A DNA stretch of 64,000 nucleotides from Nostoc sp. CENA543 (GTDB lineage: Bacteria > Cyanobacteriota > Cyanobacteriia > Cyanobacteriales > Nostocaceae). Position 1 is the stretch's first letter. Each line of letters begins with the position of its first letter. A model generated the notes under the pieces. It was given only the letters and a program-made list of their open reading frames with translations. It was not told the DNA's origin and searched no databases. Shown piece after piece: positions 7,569-19,900 of this stretch. Both the position numbers and the translations under genes were made by a program. The DNA lies in the NCBI RefSeq assembly GCF_002896875.1, contig NZ_CP023278.1, forward strand, positions 3,100,001 through 3,164,000. The letters run 5' to 3'.

Positions 7569-10355
7569 TTAGTTACCTTTGGATGCAGTATTAACTGTTC
7601 CGGCGGTCACAATGATGAGATTTTTGGGATTAATCAAATCTTGAATGGCTTTTTGGACATCAGCCATAGTTACAGATTGAATACGTTGGGGAAATTCGCG
7701 AATTTCTGCTGGTGATAGTCCCAAAATCGCATTATCTAAAATGATGCTAGACACATTACTAGGATTAGCTAAATCCACAGGATAACTATTAGTAATTGAA
7801 CGTTTCGCCGTGTTTAATTCAGCTTCAGTAATACCCTGTTCACGTAACTGTTTGAGTAATCCTAAAGTGCTAGCGATCGCTCGATCTACATCTTGGGGTG
7901 CAGTCTGCATTTGAATTAAGAAGGGGCCAGGATTCACACCAGCAGCAAAGCCGCTATAAATACCATAGGTCAAACCCAGGCGATCGCGGACTTCTGTACC
8001 CAAGCGACTAGATAAGGTATCCCCACCCAAAATCTGATTCAGCACCAACGCAGCGTAGTAACGGGGGTCTTTGCGAGAAATGGCATTATAGCCAAGATAG
8101 GTGATAGCCTCAGCTTTCCCAGGTATCACCTTGTTAATGCGGGTGATATTTGGTGGTAATGACACCGTTGGTAATTTGAGGACAGGCGGTTGACCAATGG
8201 CTTGCCACTTACCCAAAGATTGATTCAGTAAATCTTTCACCTCTGCCGGGTCAAAATCACCCACTAAAGCCAGCGTCGTCGTATCTGGTCGGTAATGGTT
8301 GCGGTAAAAACGCAAGACATCATCACGAGTGATACTTTGTAAACTTTCCACTGTAGGGAAACTGTGAAAAGGGTGATTTTCTGGGTAAATTGCTTGCTGA
8401 AATACTTTTCTACCTAATCCGCTAGGATCATCTAATTGGACTTTTAAGCTAGTTAATGCTCTTTGACGACTGAGTTCTAGCTGTTCATTGGGAAATGTGG
8501 CATTTTGCAGGACATCAGCCAGAGTTTGAATTAATAATGGCAAATTCGCTGCTAATCCTTCCCCACTGATACTAACTCCTTCGCGTGCCGCACCAAAAGT
8601 TAAACCAGCACCTCTATCTTCTAGAGTTTGCGCCAAGGTCAAAGCATCTCTAGTCTTTGTGCCATTCATTAAATTACTAGCTGTGATACTGGCTAATCCG
8701 GCTTTGGAGTTACCATCAAACTCACTACCTGCGTCAATTTGTCCACTTAAATTAATTGTGGGGAGGTTGTGGTCAGGTAATAACAGCACCCGCAACCCAT
8801 TGGTGAGGGAAAACTGCTGTGGTAGAGATTGTTTACTAATATCTGAAGATGTAGTGATGGGAGGCAAATATTTCGCCAATTCTGCCGGATCTACTGGTTT
8901 ACCAGGGTTGAAGTTCTCGGCGGTGCGGCCAGAACCAATATTGGGAGTTCCGCCTTCATCCGCGATTTGAGTTGGTTCAAAATAACCGATGGTTTGTTTG
9001 TTGGGACTGAGATAGGTTTTGGCGACTCTTTGAACATCAGCCTGGGTGACATTGGCGATCGCCGCTAAATACTTTTCGATATAGTGATAATCTCCGGCGA
9101 TCGTTTGACTATAGCCCAATTGAGTAGCTTGGCTAGTGATGTCTTGATTACCCAGCACAAAGGAAGCTTGTAGTTGCGTCTTAGCACGATTCAATTCTGT
9201 TAAGGAAACCGGCTGCTTTTGCAGTTGCGCTAAAGATGTTTGCAATACCTCTGTAATTTTGGTTAACTTTTGTCCTGGTGCGGCTGTCGCACTAATTTCA
9301 TACCATCCTGGTTCAATCAGTTCTACTGCACTAGCACCAACAGAACTAGCCAAACCAGATTCCACCAAAGCTTGATAGAGTCGAGAACTACGTCCCCCCG
9401 TCAAAATTGCATCCATCACATCAATTGCTGGAACATCAGGATGTTGAACATCGGGTAGGGGATATACAGCTTGTAATAAAGCTGCACTTCCTGGTTCTTG
9501 CAAAATTATTGGTGATTTACTAGCAGTATTGACGAGCTTGTTGGACGGAGAAACAGGTTTAGGGGAACTGACTTGAGGCTCTTGTTCTCTCTTTGGTAGT
9601 TTGCCAAAGGTGTCTCTAACCGTATTCAGAGCATTTTCTGTGACAAAATCGCCGATAATCACCACAGTCGCATTATCTGGACTGTAGTATTTTTGATAGT
9701 AATTTCTGACTTGCTCGACTGTAAATTGTTCAACATCGGCTTTTGTACCACCCACAGGTAAACCATAGGCGCGATTGGGAAAAGCATCTCGCATCACTGC
9801 CCGATTTAAACGATACTCAGGAGAGTTTTCATACCCCTGTAACTCAGAAATCACTACCCGTTTTTCACTAGTTAATTGCTCTGTATCAATCAAAGCATTT
9901 TTCATCCGGTCTGCTTCTAGAGTCAGTAGTGCATCTAGTCTGTTGCGTTCCACTGTCCCGAAGTAAGCCGTTTCATCGTAACTGGTGAAAGCATTGAATT
10001 GACTACCCAAAGCATTAAACAATCGACCAAACTGCACAGGACGTTCTTTAGTTCCCTTAAACATCAAATGCTCAAGCTGGTGGGAAATACCGTTTTCTCC
10101 CTTGGTTTCATTGCGTGAGCCGACTTTATACCACACTTGCACACTTACTACTGGCGCAGTATGCACTTCTTTGGTGAGGACGGTTAAACCATTATTTAAT
10201 ACTGTTTTCTGCACTCCTTGAATGAAGGATACAGCAGCTTGGGGTGAAACAACTGTTGTAGGTGTGGCAGCAATGGTGAAATTGTCCGCAACAGGCAAAA
10301 TACTCAAAAGTAGGCTGAGAAGAAAGCCTAAAATCATATATATGCGATTTTTCAT
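7569..10355 (-). CDS. M16 (insulinase/pitrilysin-like) zinc peptidase, two-domain, secreted
   Basis: A 928-residue fused M16 peptidase. Residues about 1-30 form a signal peptide (GFLLSLLLSILPVA). The N-terminal half has the inverted zinc motif HxxEH at H92-Q-L-E95-H96 with a downstream SEKRVVISELQGYENSPE block expected to supply the distal glutamate ligand. The C-terminal half repeats the fold (LTNGLRVLLLPDHNLP...) without a zinc motif, and carries the substrate-closing R/Y region (SRLGTEVRDRLGLTYG). This is the usual active/inactive pair of M16 clam-shell peptidases, here in one chain. It probably degrades peptides in the periplasm. It is monocistronic and ends in a strong hairpin. Confidence 0.93.
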   Translation of the reverse strand: MKNRIYMILGFLLSLLLSILPVADNFTIAATPTTVVSPQAAVSFIQGVQKTVLNNGLTVLTKEVHTAPVVSVQVWYKVGSRNETKGENGISHQLEHLMFKGTKERPVQFGRLFNALGSQFNAFTSYDETAYFGTVERNRLDALLTLEADRMKNALIDTEQLTSEKRVVISELQGYENSPEYRLNRAVMRDAFPNRAYGLPVGGTKADVEQFTVEQVRNYYQKYYSPDNATVVIIGDFVTENALNTVRDTFGKLPKREQEPQVSSPKPVSPSNKLVNTASKSPIILQEPGSAALLQAVYPLPDVQHPDVPAIDVMDAILTGGRSSRLYQALVESGLASSVGASAVELIEPGWYEISATAAPGQKLTKITEVLQTSLAQLQKQPVSLTELNRAKTQLQASFVLGNQDITSQATQLGYSQTIAGDYHYIEKYLAAIANVTQADVQRVAKTYLSPNKQTIGYFEPTQIADEGGTPNIGSGRTAENFNPGKPVDPAELAKYLPPITTSSDISKQSLPQQFSLTNGLRVLLLPDHNLPTINLSGQIDAGSEFDGNSKAGLASITASNLMNGTKTRDALTLAQTLEDRGAGLTFGAAREGVSISGEGLAANLPLLIQTLADVLQNATFPNEQLELSRQRALTSLKVQLDDPSGLGRKVFQQAIYPENHPFHSFPTVESLQSITRDDVLRFYRNHYRPDTTTLALVGDFDPAEVKDLLNQSLGKWQAIGQPPVLKLPTVSLPPNITRINKVIPGKAEAITYLGYNAISRKDPRYYAALVLNQILGGDTLSSRLGTEVRDRLGLTYGIYSGFAAGVNPGPFLIQMQTAPQDVDRAIASTLGLLKQLREQGITEAELNTAKRSITNSYPVDLANPSNVSSIILDNAILGLSPAEIREFPQRIQSVTMADVQKAIQDLINPKNLIIVTAGTVNTASKGN

Positions 10356-10510
10356 AAGCGTTTTACAATTCTTAAGTTATCAAACCGGGAATGGAAAATG
10401 AGGGTTGATAGTGATCAAGTGTAACGAGCGATCGCCTGGATTGTGTTTGCTGATTTATATTGCAGACTAATTAGAGATAATATTGCTATCATTAGCAATT
10501 CCCAAAAGCC

Positions 10511-11131
10511 ATGACTCAAGCAGTACCCAAACTCGTCACCTTCCAGGAATTTGTTGATTGGCTACCTGAAAATTCGGGCAGACGTTACGAACTACATCAC
10601 GGCAATATTATTGAAATGGCACAACCAGTGGGGGAACACGAAGAAATTAAAGGATTTTTGACAATCAAGCTAAGTGCGACGATTGACCGCTTAGACTTTC
10701 CCTATTTAATTCCTAACCAAGCCATAGTTAGACCTGATGGTAAAGATTCTGGTTATTTCCCAGATGTTTTGGTACTCAATCGGGCAAATTTAGTGAATGA
10801 AAAATTATGGAAAAAAGAATCCATTCTTAGTTTAGGCGTATCAATACCTTTGGTGATTGAAATTGTCCCAACTAACTGGCGTGATGATTACCATCTCAAA
10901 TATGCAGATTATGAGCAAATGGGTATTTCCGAATATTGGATTGTAGACTATGCAGCATTAGATGGACGTAATTTTATTGGTAATCCTAAACAACCTACAA
11001 TTTCTGTGTGTAACTTGTTTGATGGAGAATATCAAATCAATAAGTTTCGAGATGAGGAACGGATTATTTCCCAAGTGTTTCCTGACTTAAATCTCACCGC
11101 CCAACAAATTTTTCAAGCTGGTATGATGTAG
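10511..11131 (+). CDS. Uma2 family (DUF820) putative endonuclease
   Basis: A 206-residue member of the very large cyanobacterial Uma2/DUF820 family, which adopts a PD-(D/E)XK fold. Visible blocks are the N-terminal TFQEFVDWLPENSGRRYELH, the central YFPDVLVLNR (metal-binding aspartate) and VIEIVPTNWRDDYHLKYADY (ExK-like position occupied by EIVPTNW). Activity is unproven for most members. It stands alone upstream of a GNAT gene on the same strand. Confidence 0.85.
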   Translation: MTQAVPKLVTFQEFVDWLPENSGRRYELHHGNIIEMAQPVGEHEEIKGFLTIKLSATIDRLDFPYLIPNQAIVRPDGKDSGYFPDVLVLNRANLVNEKLWKKESILSLGVSIPLVIEIVPTNWRDDYHLKYADYEQMGISEYWIVDYAALDGRNFIGNPKQPTISVCNLFDGEYQINKFRDEERIISQVFPDLNLTAQQIFQAGMM

Positions 11132-11196
11132 TTTTGTGGCTACTATTTATATTTAGCTGAAAGTGCCTGTAGTTCTTGATATAGAAATCATTAATT

Positions 11197-11799
11197 GTGT
11201 GTGAACAACATCAAAGTAGGGGAGAACAAGCATCTATTTTCCCAGTGACTATCCCACAACAAACACCCCGTCTACTTCTTCGTAACTTTCAATGCAGCGA
11301 CACAATAGCATTTGCAAATTATCGGTCTGATCCAGAAATCGCAAAGTATCAAAGCTGGGATGTACCTTTCTCAGAAATACAAGCAACAGCATTTATAGAA
11401 TCATTGCAACAGGTAACTCCTGGTGTCTTGGGTGAATGGTATCAGTTAGCTATTGAACTCAAGTCAACAGGGGAGATGATTGGAGACTGTGCTTTTTGTA
11501 TCTTAGCTGATGATGAACAACAGGCAGAAATTGGATTTACCTTGGCGCGGCAATACCAAGGTAAAGGCTATGCTACAGAGGCGATAACTTATCTGCTTAA
11601 CTATCTATTTACCACTTACAAACTGCACCGTGTTCGTGCTAATTGCGACGCAGAGAACATCGCATCTATTAAATTACTACAACGAGTGGGAATGCGGTGC
11701 GAAGGTCACTTTATTAAGAGTTTGTGGTTCAAAAACAATTGGGTAGACGAGATGTGGTTTGCGATTTTGCGCGATGAATGGTATCAAGCTAAACACTAA
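11197..11799 (+). CDS. GNAT family N-acetyltransferase (RimJ/RimL-like)
   Basis: A 200-residue protein starting at a GTG. It has the RimJ/RimL-like layout: TPRLLLRNFQCSDT near the N-terminus, then the acetyl-CoA binding motif A around ARQYQGKGYATEAI, then NIASIKLLQRVGMRCEGHF, typical of this subgroup. The acceptor (protein N-terminus, antibiotic or small amine) cannot be predicted. Its 3' end overlaps the convergent prolyl oligopeptidase gene by 11 bp. Confidence 0.87.
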   Translation: MCEQHQSRGEQASIFPVTIPQQTPRLLLRNFQCSDTIAFANYRSDPEIAKYQSWDVPFSEIQATAFIESLQQVTPGVLGEWYQLAIELKSTGEMIGDCAFCILADDEQQAEIGFTLARQYQGKGYATEAITYLLNYLFTTYKLHRVRANCDAENIASIKLLQRVGMRCEGHFIKSLWFKNNWVDEMWFAILRDEWYQAKH

Positions 11800-13837
11800 T
11801 ATCCAGAACCTTAACTAAAAACGCCCACTTATCTGCTGCTTCCTCAATGATTTTGGTTGTGGGTTTACCTGCACCGTGTCCGGCTTTAGTCTCAATTCTA
11901 ATCAGTGTTGGTGCTTCACCAGCTTGAACCGCTTGCAAAGCTGCGGCAAATTTGAAACTATGAGCAGGAACCACGCGATCGTCATGATCAGCTGTGGTAA
12001 TTAAGGTAGCTGGGTAGCTTGTACCTGATTTGAGGTTATGCAGAGGTGAATAGGCATAAAGTATGGGAAAGTCTTCGGGACTATCTGGGGAACCATATTC
12101 ACTCGTCCAAGCCCAGCCGATGGTAAATTTGTGAAAGCGCAACATATCCATGACCCCAACGGCTGGTAAAACTGCACCAAATAAATCTGGACGTTGAGTC
12201 ATGCAAGCACCGACAAGTAAACCACCATTGCTACCGCCTGCGATCGCTAACTTCCCAGGTTTTGTATAGTTATGATCAATCAGCCACTCAGCCGCAGCGA
12301 TAAAATCATCAAAAACATTCTGCTTTTTCTCCTTCATCCCGGCTTGATGCCATTCCTCACCATACTCTCCGCCACCACGCAAATTTGGCATGGCATAAAC
12401 ACCCCCCATATCCATCCACACCAACATACTCACGTTAAAGTTGGGAGTCAGTGAAATCCGAAAACCACCATAGGCGTAGAGATATGTAGGATTATTCCCA
12501 TCTAAAGCAATACCTTTTTTGTGAGTAATAAACATCGGTATGCTTGTACCGTCTTTACTCTCGTAAAAAACTTGTTTAGTTTCATAATCTTCAGGGTGAA
12601 AATCTACGCTTGGTTGCTTAAAGATTTCACTTTTTCCTGTCACCATATCGTAGTGATAAATATTTCCAGGTGTCGTGAAACTGGTGAAACTATAAAAAGT
12701 TTCTGTAGCATCCCGCTTACCACCAAATCCACCCACTGCACCTAGTCCTGGTAATTCTACCTCTTGGATCAATGTGCCGTTAGTAGCAAATATTTTGATT
12801 TGCGAATGAGCATCTGTTAAATAATCAGCTACGAACTGATTATTTAACATCCTTACTTGCTTTAAAGTTGCTGTTGCTTCCGGAATTATTTCTTGCCATA
12901 ATTCCTGAGTAGGTTTATTAATATCAATGGCAATTAATCTACAGCGTGACGCATCTAAATTTGTGCGGAAATAGAACAAGCTATCATCATTATTAATGAA
13001 ACTATAATTTGCTTCCAACTGATGAATTAGCTCTACTATCTCCCCATTCTTATCATTTAAATCCTTGTAGAAAACTAAATTTCTTGAATCTGTTCCTAAC
13101 CAAACAGAAATGATTAAATACTTACCATCTTCTGTAACTTCACCATAAAATCCCCACTCTTTTTGATCAGGACGATGATAAATTAATATATCTTCTGATT
13201 GTGGTGTTCCTAAGCGATGATAGTAAAGCTTATGAAAATAGTTAATATCAGCTAATTTAGTTTGCTCTTGAGGTTCATCATAACGACTATAAAAAAATCC
13301 CTGATGATCCTTTGTCCAAGATACACCAGAAAATTTAATCCACTTAATCTGGTCTGGTAAATCTTCACCTGTTTCTATATCTCTGACTTGCCATTGTTGC
13401 CAATCAGAACCAGAGGTAGATATCCCATAAGCCAATAATTTTCCATGATCACTAATATCCCAACCAGAAAGAGCTACTGTACCATCTTGAGATAATTTAT
13501 TGGGGTCTAGTAAAACTTTGGGTTCACCATTGAGAGACTTTAAAGTATAAAGCACACTTTGATTTTGCAGTCCATCATTTTTGAAATAGAAATAATTCTC
13601 TCCCTCTTTAAAAGGAATACCATATTTTTCATAGTCCCAAAGTTTGGTGAGACGCTGTTTAATTTGATCTCTGGCAGTAATTTTTTCTAGATAAGCGAAA
13701 GTAATTTGATTTTGTGCCTCAACCCAACTCTTAGTGGCTTCTGAATCTGGGTCTTCTAACCAACGGTAGGGATCTGCTACTGAAGTACCGTGATAATCAT
13801 CAATCTGATCAATTTTTTGAGTGTCAGGGTAGATCAT
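11789..13837 (-). CDS. Prolyl oligopeptidase (S9A family)
   Basis: A 682-residue serine peptidase cutting after proline in short peptides. The N-terminal block YPDTQKIDQIDDYHGTSVADPYRWLEDP is characteristic; residues about 70-400 form the beta-propeller. The C-terminal alpha/beta hydrolase has the nucleophile serine in GGSNGG (about residue 536), the aspartate in DHDDRVVPAHS (about 617) and the histidine in KAGHGAGKPT (about 655). No signal peptide, so it should be cytosolic. Full length for the family. Confidence 0.95.
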   Translation of the reverse strand: MIYPDTQKIDQIDDYHGTSVADPYRWLEDPDSEATKSWVEAQNQITFAYLEKITARDQIKQRLTKLWDYEKYGIPFKEGENYFYFKNDGLQNQSVLYTLKSLNGEPKVLLDPNKLSQDGTVALSGWDISDHGKLLAYGISTSGSDWQQWQVRDIETGEDLPDQIKWIKFSGVSWTKDHQGFFYSRYDEPQEQTKLADINYFHKLYYHRLGTPQSEDILIYHRPDQKEWGFYGEVTEDGKYLIISVWLGTDSRNLVFYKDLNDKNGEIVELIHQLEANYSFINNDDSLFYFRTNLDASRCRLIAIDINKPTQELWQEIIPEATATLKQVRMLNNQFVADYLTDAHSQIKIFATNGTLIQEVELPGLGAVGGFGGKRDATETFYSFTSFTTPGNIYHYDMVTGKSEIFKQPSVDFHPEDYETKQVFYESKDGTSIPMFITHKKGIALDGNNPTYLYAYGGFRISLTPNFNVSMLVWMDMGGVYAMPNLRGGGEYGEEWHQAGMKEKKQNVFDDFIAAAEWLIDHNYTKPGKLAIAGGSNGGLLVGACMTQRPDLFGAVLPAVGVMDMLRFHKFTIGWAWTSEYGSPDSPEDFPILYAYSPLHNLKSGTSYPATLITTADHDDRVVPAHSFKFAAALQAVQAGEAPTLIRIETKAGHGAGKPTTKIIEEAADKWAFLVKVLDISV

Positions 13838-13935
13838 ATAATTCTGTGTCGGTAATGAGCTTAATGGAGATGAAATAGCGATCGCAATTTCCCCATTTCA
13901 TCCCAATTTTACCGACACACTAGTATAGCGATAAA

Positions 13936-16900
13936 TTAACTACCACTACTATTTACTAATTTTTCACCTTTCAACATCCGCACGGCAGCTTCTAGTAAGG
14001 CTTCTTCTAGGTAGGGTTTTGTAAAGTAGCCACTAGCACCTAACTGAATCGCCATCTGGCGGTGTTTATCCGCACCCCGTGAGGTGAGCATAGCAATGGG
14101 TAAGTGGTTGAGATTTGGGTCTTTTTGAATGCGTGAGAGCAACTCCAGACCGTCGCAACGGGGCATTTCAATATCACAGAAGACGATATCACAAGGCAAC
14201 CCAGACCGGAGTTTATCCCAAGCCTCTTGACCGTCCCGCGCCTGTTCCACACGATACCCAGCTTTGTTAAAGGTGAGTGAGAGCAATTCCCGGACTGTAA
14301 TTGAGTCATCAACGATAAGTACAGTGGGGTCAATTTTCTCAGCCTGAACCTCTGGCACAATGGGAGTAGATGCTTGTTGCCAAGGTGCGCCTCCACTGTG
14401 TTTAGACATCCGTCCTTGGAAGATGTCAATGAGTTCCAGTACGTCAGCAATCGGCATAATGCGACCATCACCCAAAACCGTCGCACCCGCCACCCCAATG
14501 GGTTTGGGTGCAGGGCCTTCAAATTGCTTGATTACAATTTCCTGTTCGCTTAAAACTTGGTCTATTTGAAGAGCCAACAAAGTATTTGCCGATCGCACCA
14601 CCACCACAGAAACCATATCATCATCTCGATTACCGCCGTAAACATTACCGCGACTGAGTTGGCGATTAAAGGTCAACAATTCTTTCAAAGGACGGAATGG
14701 CAGGATAGTATCGCGCCAGGAAATATAGGATTGTCCCTCAGCGTTTTTCTGGATATTTTTGATGGGGATATCAAGAGTGTCTTCCACACCATCCATCGGG
14801 AAAGCCACCCTCGCTTTATCGGAAACACAACATAAAGCTTTACAAATACTTAAGGTGAGTGGCAAACGAATGGTAAAGGTTGTTCCTTTACCTAGAGTAG
14901 AATCAGTATTTACTATGCCGCGAATTTCACTAATTTCGGAACGCACCACATCCATCCCGACACCACGACCAGAAATTTCATCGGCTTCGTCTTTGGTGCT
15001 AAATCCAGCTTGGAATAATAGATCATAGATTTCCAAACGGGACATTGCTTTTGCTTGGGCTTGTGTAATGAGGCCTCGTTTCAAGGCTAGAGTTTTAATC
15101 TTGTCTGTATCAATACCTGCCCCATCATCACCCACAGAAATTACTGTTTGATTACCTTGGTGGAATGCACGGATAGTAATAATACCTCCAGGTACTTTAC
15201 CAGCTGCTTGTCTGATATCAGGTGTTTCAATTCCGTGGGCGATCGCATTGTTGAGCATATGGGTCAACGGGTCGGTGAGATGATCTAAAATCATCTTGTC
15301 AATTAAGGTGTCGCCACCTTCAATCATTAATTCCACCTGTTTACCATACTTGATGGCATTGTCTCGCACGCCACGCCGCAAACGATCAATTGTCTGAGAA
15401 AAAGGAACCATGCGCGCGCGTGTGAGTCCTTCTTGCAGTTGACTTGTTACCTGACGGAACTGTCGCGCCACTCGCTCAGTTTCTTCTGTCACGAAGTCAA
15501 TGTCACTAGCTGACTCACGGACTCTCACAATCAACTCGATCATTTCCTGAGACAGTGTGTGGAAAGGAGTAAAGCGATCCATTTCCAGTTCACTAAAACC
15601 CCTATCGGAATCAGAGTCTTCACTGTGGAAAGACGTTTCCCTGGCTTTACGACTACGTAACAAAGATGATTCCAAAAGCGATCGCTCATACAATTCTTGC
15701 ATTCTTGCTCCCACATCTGAGAGCTGTTGCACTTGCACTAACAAATTATCTAAAGACTGTCGCAACCTTTCATGATCCTGTTCTAAAGTATTGCGATTAA
15801 CTACCAATTCACCCACTAAGTTACTCATGTCATCCAGTTGCTTGACTGGAACTTTCATAGTTTCTTCAAATTTCGCCTGGCGACGATTAGAAGAACGCTG
15901 TAATTTGGCAGGTGGTTGTTTTACTGGTGTTGACTGAGATATAGTTTGATCTGCTTGTGCCAGCAATTGTTCCAAATCGCTAAACTCATCTTGCACTACT
16001 GGCAATACACTTGGATTGCTAGGAGTAGCTGGAGTAAATTTTGGTGCATCAGTTGAAATTACTTCTGGTTTTACTACATTTTCTTTTGGTGGAATATCTT
16101 CTTCCCCTAACAATGCTTCTAATGCTGCAAAATCATCGTCTTGAATAGCATTAATATCATTATTGGGAGATGATTCCATCTCTAATAATGCTTCTAAATC
16201 AGCGAATTCGTCTTCCTTATTACTGTCTGTTTGTGTTTCTGAAGCAATTCCATTTATCGAATTAATAACCCCTATTTCATCCTCAAACAACCCTGATTGA
16301 CCTAGTTCTTCTTCAGAGTTATTATCTGGATTTTCATTAATTAATTCATTACTAGGCGTTGATTCACTAGTAGTAGATAAATCACCAAAATCTAAATCCG
16401 ATGTTGTCTCATCTAAGGTGGTTAATAATTCATCATCTAGATTGAGATTGTCTGATGTGTCTTGAATCGTTGTCTGTGTTAGTTCACTAGAGGGAACAGA
16501 TAAATCACCAAAATCTAAATCCGATGTTGTCTCATCTAAGGTGGTTAATAATTCATCATCTAGATTGAGATTGTCTGATGTGTCTTGAATCGTTGTCTGT
16601 GTTAGTTCAATGCTAGGAGTAGAGAAATCACCAAAATCTAAATCAGATGTTGTCTCATCTAAGGTGGTTAATAATTCATCATCTAGATTGAGATTGTCTG
16701 ATGTGTCTTGAATCGTTGTCTGTGTTAGTTCACTAGTGGGAACAGATAAATCACCAAAATCTAAATCAGATGTTGTCTCATCTAGGGTGGTTAATAATTC
16801 GTCATCTAGATTGAGATTGTCTGATGTGTCTTGAATCGTTGTCTGTGTTAGTTCACTAGTGGGAACAGATAAATCACCAAAATCTAAATCCGATGTTGTC

Positions 16901-19900
16901 TCATCTAAGGTGGTTAATAATTCGTCATCTAGATTGAGATTGTCTGATGTGTCTTGAATCGTTGTCTGTGTTAGTTCACTAGTGGGAACAGATAAATCAC
17001 CAAAATCTAAATCAGATGTTGTCTCCTCTAAGGTGGTTAACAATTCGTCATCTAGATTGAGATTTTCTGGTATGTCTTGAATCGTTGTCTGTGTTAGTTC
17101 AATGCTAGGAGTAGAGAAATCACCAAAATCTAAATCAGATGTTGTCTCATCTAAGGTGGTTAACAATTCGTCATCCAGATTGAGATTGTCTGATGTGTCT
17201 TGAATCGTTGTCTGTGTTAGCTCACTAGGAGTAGATAAATCACCAAAATCTAAATCAGATGTTGTCTCATCTAGGGTGGTTAATAATTCGTCATCTAGAT
17301 TGAGATTGTCTGATGTGTCTTGAATCGTTGTCTGTGTTAGTTCACTAGTGGGAACAGATAAATCACCGAAATCTAAATCAGATGTTGTTGCATCTAGGTT
17401 GGTTAACAATTCGTCATCTAGATTGAGATTTTCTGGTATGTCTTGAATCGTTGTCTGTGTTAGTTCAATGCTAGGAGTAGAGAAATCACCAAAATCTAAA
17501 TCAGATGTTGTCTCATCTAGGGTGGTTAATAATTCCTCACCCATATCTAGATTGAGATTTTCTGGTATGTCTTGAATCGTTGTCTGTGTTAGTTCAATGC
17601 TGGAAGTAGATAAATCGCCAAAATCTAAGTTAGGAGCTTCTGCAAATGGGGTATCGAAAATGTTATCAATAGTTCCCTGGTTAACATCATCAGTAATTTC
17701 ATCAATAACAATATCTGTTAATTCACTAATCGGAATAGCCCATTCCTCTAGATTAGTTGTGGGTAATTCATTTTGTATAGCTAGTAAATTCGCAGCTAAA
17801 TCAGATGCTCCACTCTCATCAGTATCAGAAAATTCAATATTTGTATCTAGATCAATAGCTATATTCGTTACAAGTTGTGCATCTTGCTCCTGTTGGAAAT
17901 TGAGATCATTCGTTGAGCTGAATAAACCATCATCTGCTGGCTCTAGATTTTCCAGAATAACATCAGAACCATCATTACCTGTAAATACATCAACATCTAA
18001 GTCAGCAAATGATATTGGACTTTCTATTGCAGATGTTTCTGCTAGCTGATTATTCAAATCAGAAATGAACTGTAAAACTTCTGCGGACTGAGATAATTCT
18101 GGTTTTTCTATTTGAGAATTATCACTATTAACATGAGTCTCTGTAAGGGAGGCACTGTTTGTTAAATCTGCTGTTAAGATGATATCTATATCTTCTTGAG
18201 ACTGGAAGAAAGTTGCATCTAAGTCAACTGATCCGAAATCTTCTACACCTGAATTTCTAGAATCTTCATCACCAGGGAAAATTTCACCAGCCGCAGCAAA
18301 TAAACTCTCTTCTAACTCTTTTCCTATCTCATGTTCACCTACAGATGATAATAAATGTTCTGTTTCTCCTAAATTTTCATCTAAATTGTGACTAGGTGCA
18401 GTAAACTCTAATACCGTAATGGGCTGTTCATCAAATAAATTGTTAACTGTTTCTAATGTATTGGCAGATAGTTGATTATCAGGTTCTAAATTTCCAAATA
18501 AATTTTCTAATTCTAGATTTTCTGACGATGTTTTTACTTGTTCTTCTTGTGGAAGAATAAGATTAGCTTGCTCAAATGTGCCAGTATTTATTTCTGGTTC
18601 TATAAATAAATTATCGAAATCATCTGATAGGTTATTTAGTTCCGGTAAATCAGGAATGATTTCGTGTTCTGGAATGTTGTTATGATCATGATTTAAGGCG
18701 CGATCAGCTACGCTGGGCAGAACGCGATCGCCTGCTGTAATTGCCAGAAAATCGTCGATGTCATCATCTGATGTGAGTTCTGGCAATATTTGCTCATTTG
18801 TAGCTGCTGTTGGCGATTTTTCTGGCTCTGATAGATCTTCTCCAAAGAATAACCCGAAGTCTTCATTTTTAGTTGTGCTAGTTGCAGACTCCTGATCATC
18901 TCCTTCTAATGAGAGAAAATCGTCTATATCATTATCAAATTCTTGAATAATAGTCTCACTAATATCTGCCCCTAATTCACTAGATTCTGCAATCTCTACA
19001 ACCTCATCTGTTTGCCAACTTTCATCTAGTTCTGGTGTTTCACCTTCAAATAAATCAGCTAAGGTATTTAACTCAGCTAATCCCACTTCTGGGCCATTCG
19101 TCTCTATTGTGGCACTATGAGCAAATGGTGTAGTTTCGTTTTCCCAGAACAGATTACCAGTAATCTCGTTTTCAGGCACAGGTTGTTCTGTGGGGATTTG
19201 TACCTCTGCTGCAAAATTTAGCTGTTCGGAGACTTCAGTTAAACTAGTGACTCTATCTGCTGATATATCGATAGTATGATCCCTAGCAAAATCCTCAGTT
19301 GAGTCTGAAGAGATTTCATGAGGTACAGATGTAGAATCGTTGTTCGTTGATGTTGCTAGTGATGGTATGACGGCGGCTGGTACATCACCTAGCAGATTTT
19401 GAGCCACTTCGATTAAAGCAGTGTCTGGAGAATCCCAAAGTGCTTCTAGTTGTTGGCTAATAGTAATATCAGTTTCTCTACCTTGCAGCACTAACTCTTG
19501 TGCTTGTTTAATCTCTGTAATGACAATCTTTGCTAAGGTGATATAGCTATTTTCCGTATTCCCAATAGCAGTGGTTGCGGCTTTACATAAATTGCACCAA
19601 TTAGATAAATTCCAAGTTTGACCTAGTACAACTAACTGCTGACAGCATTGCTGGAGATTTTGACGAGATTCTGGTGTTGCTGTTTGTTTAAACAACTGCA
19701 ACATTTCCCGCAGTGTTTGTAGAACCTGGGCTTGAAATTCACTCCAACGATCATTCCCTGTAGCTGTCACTGGTTGGTGTGCAGGAGTGTTGTCTGCGGG
19801 AGTCGGAGTCGCTACATTTTGACCGAAAATGATGGCTGTGAGGGTACTGACACTATCTGCGGCAGTTGGTTGATTGACATTTGATGTGTCTACTCCAGCA

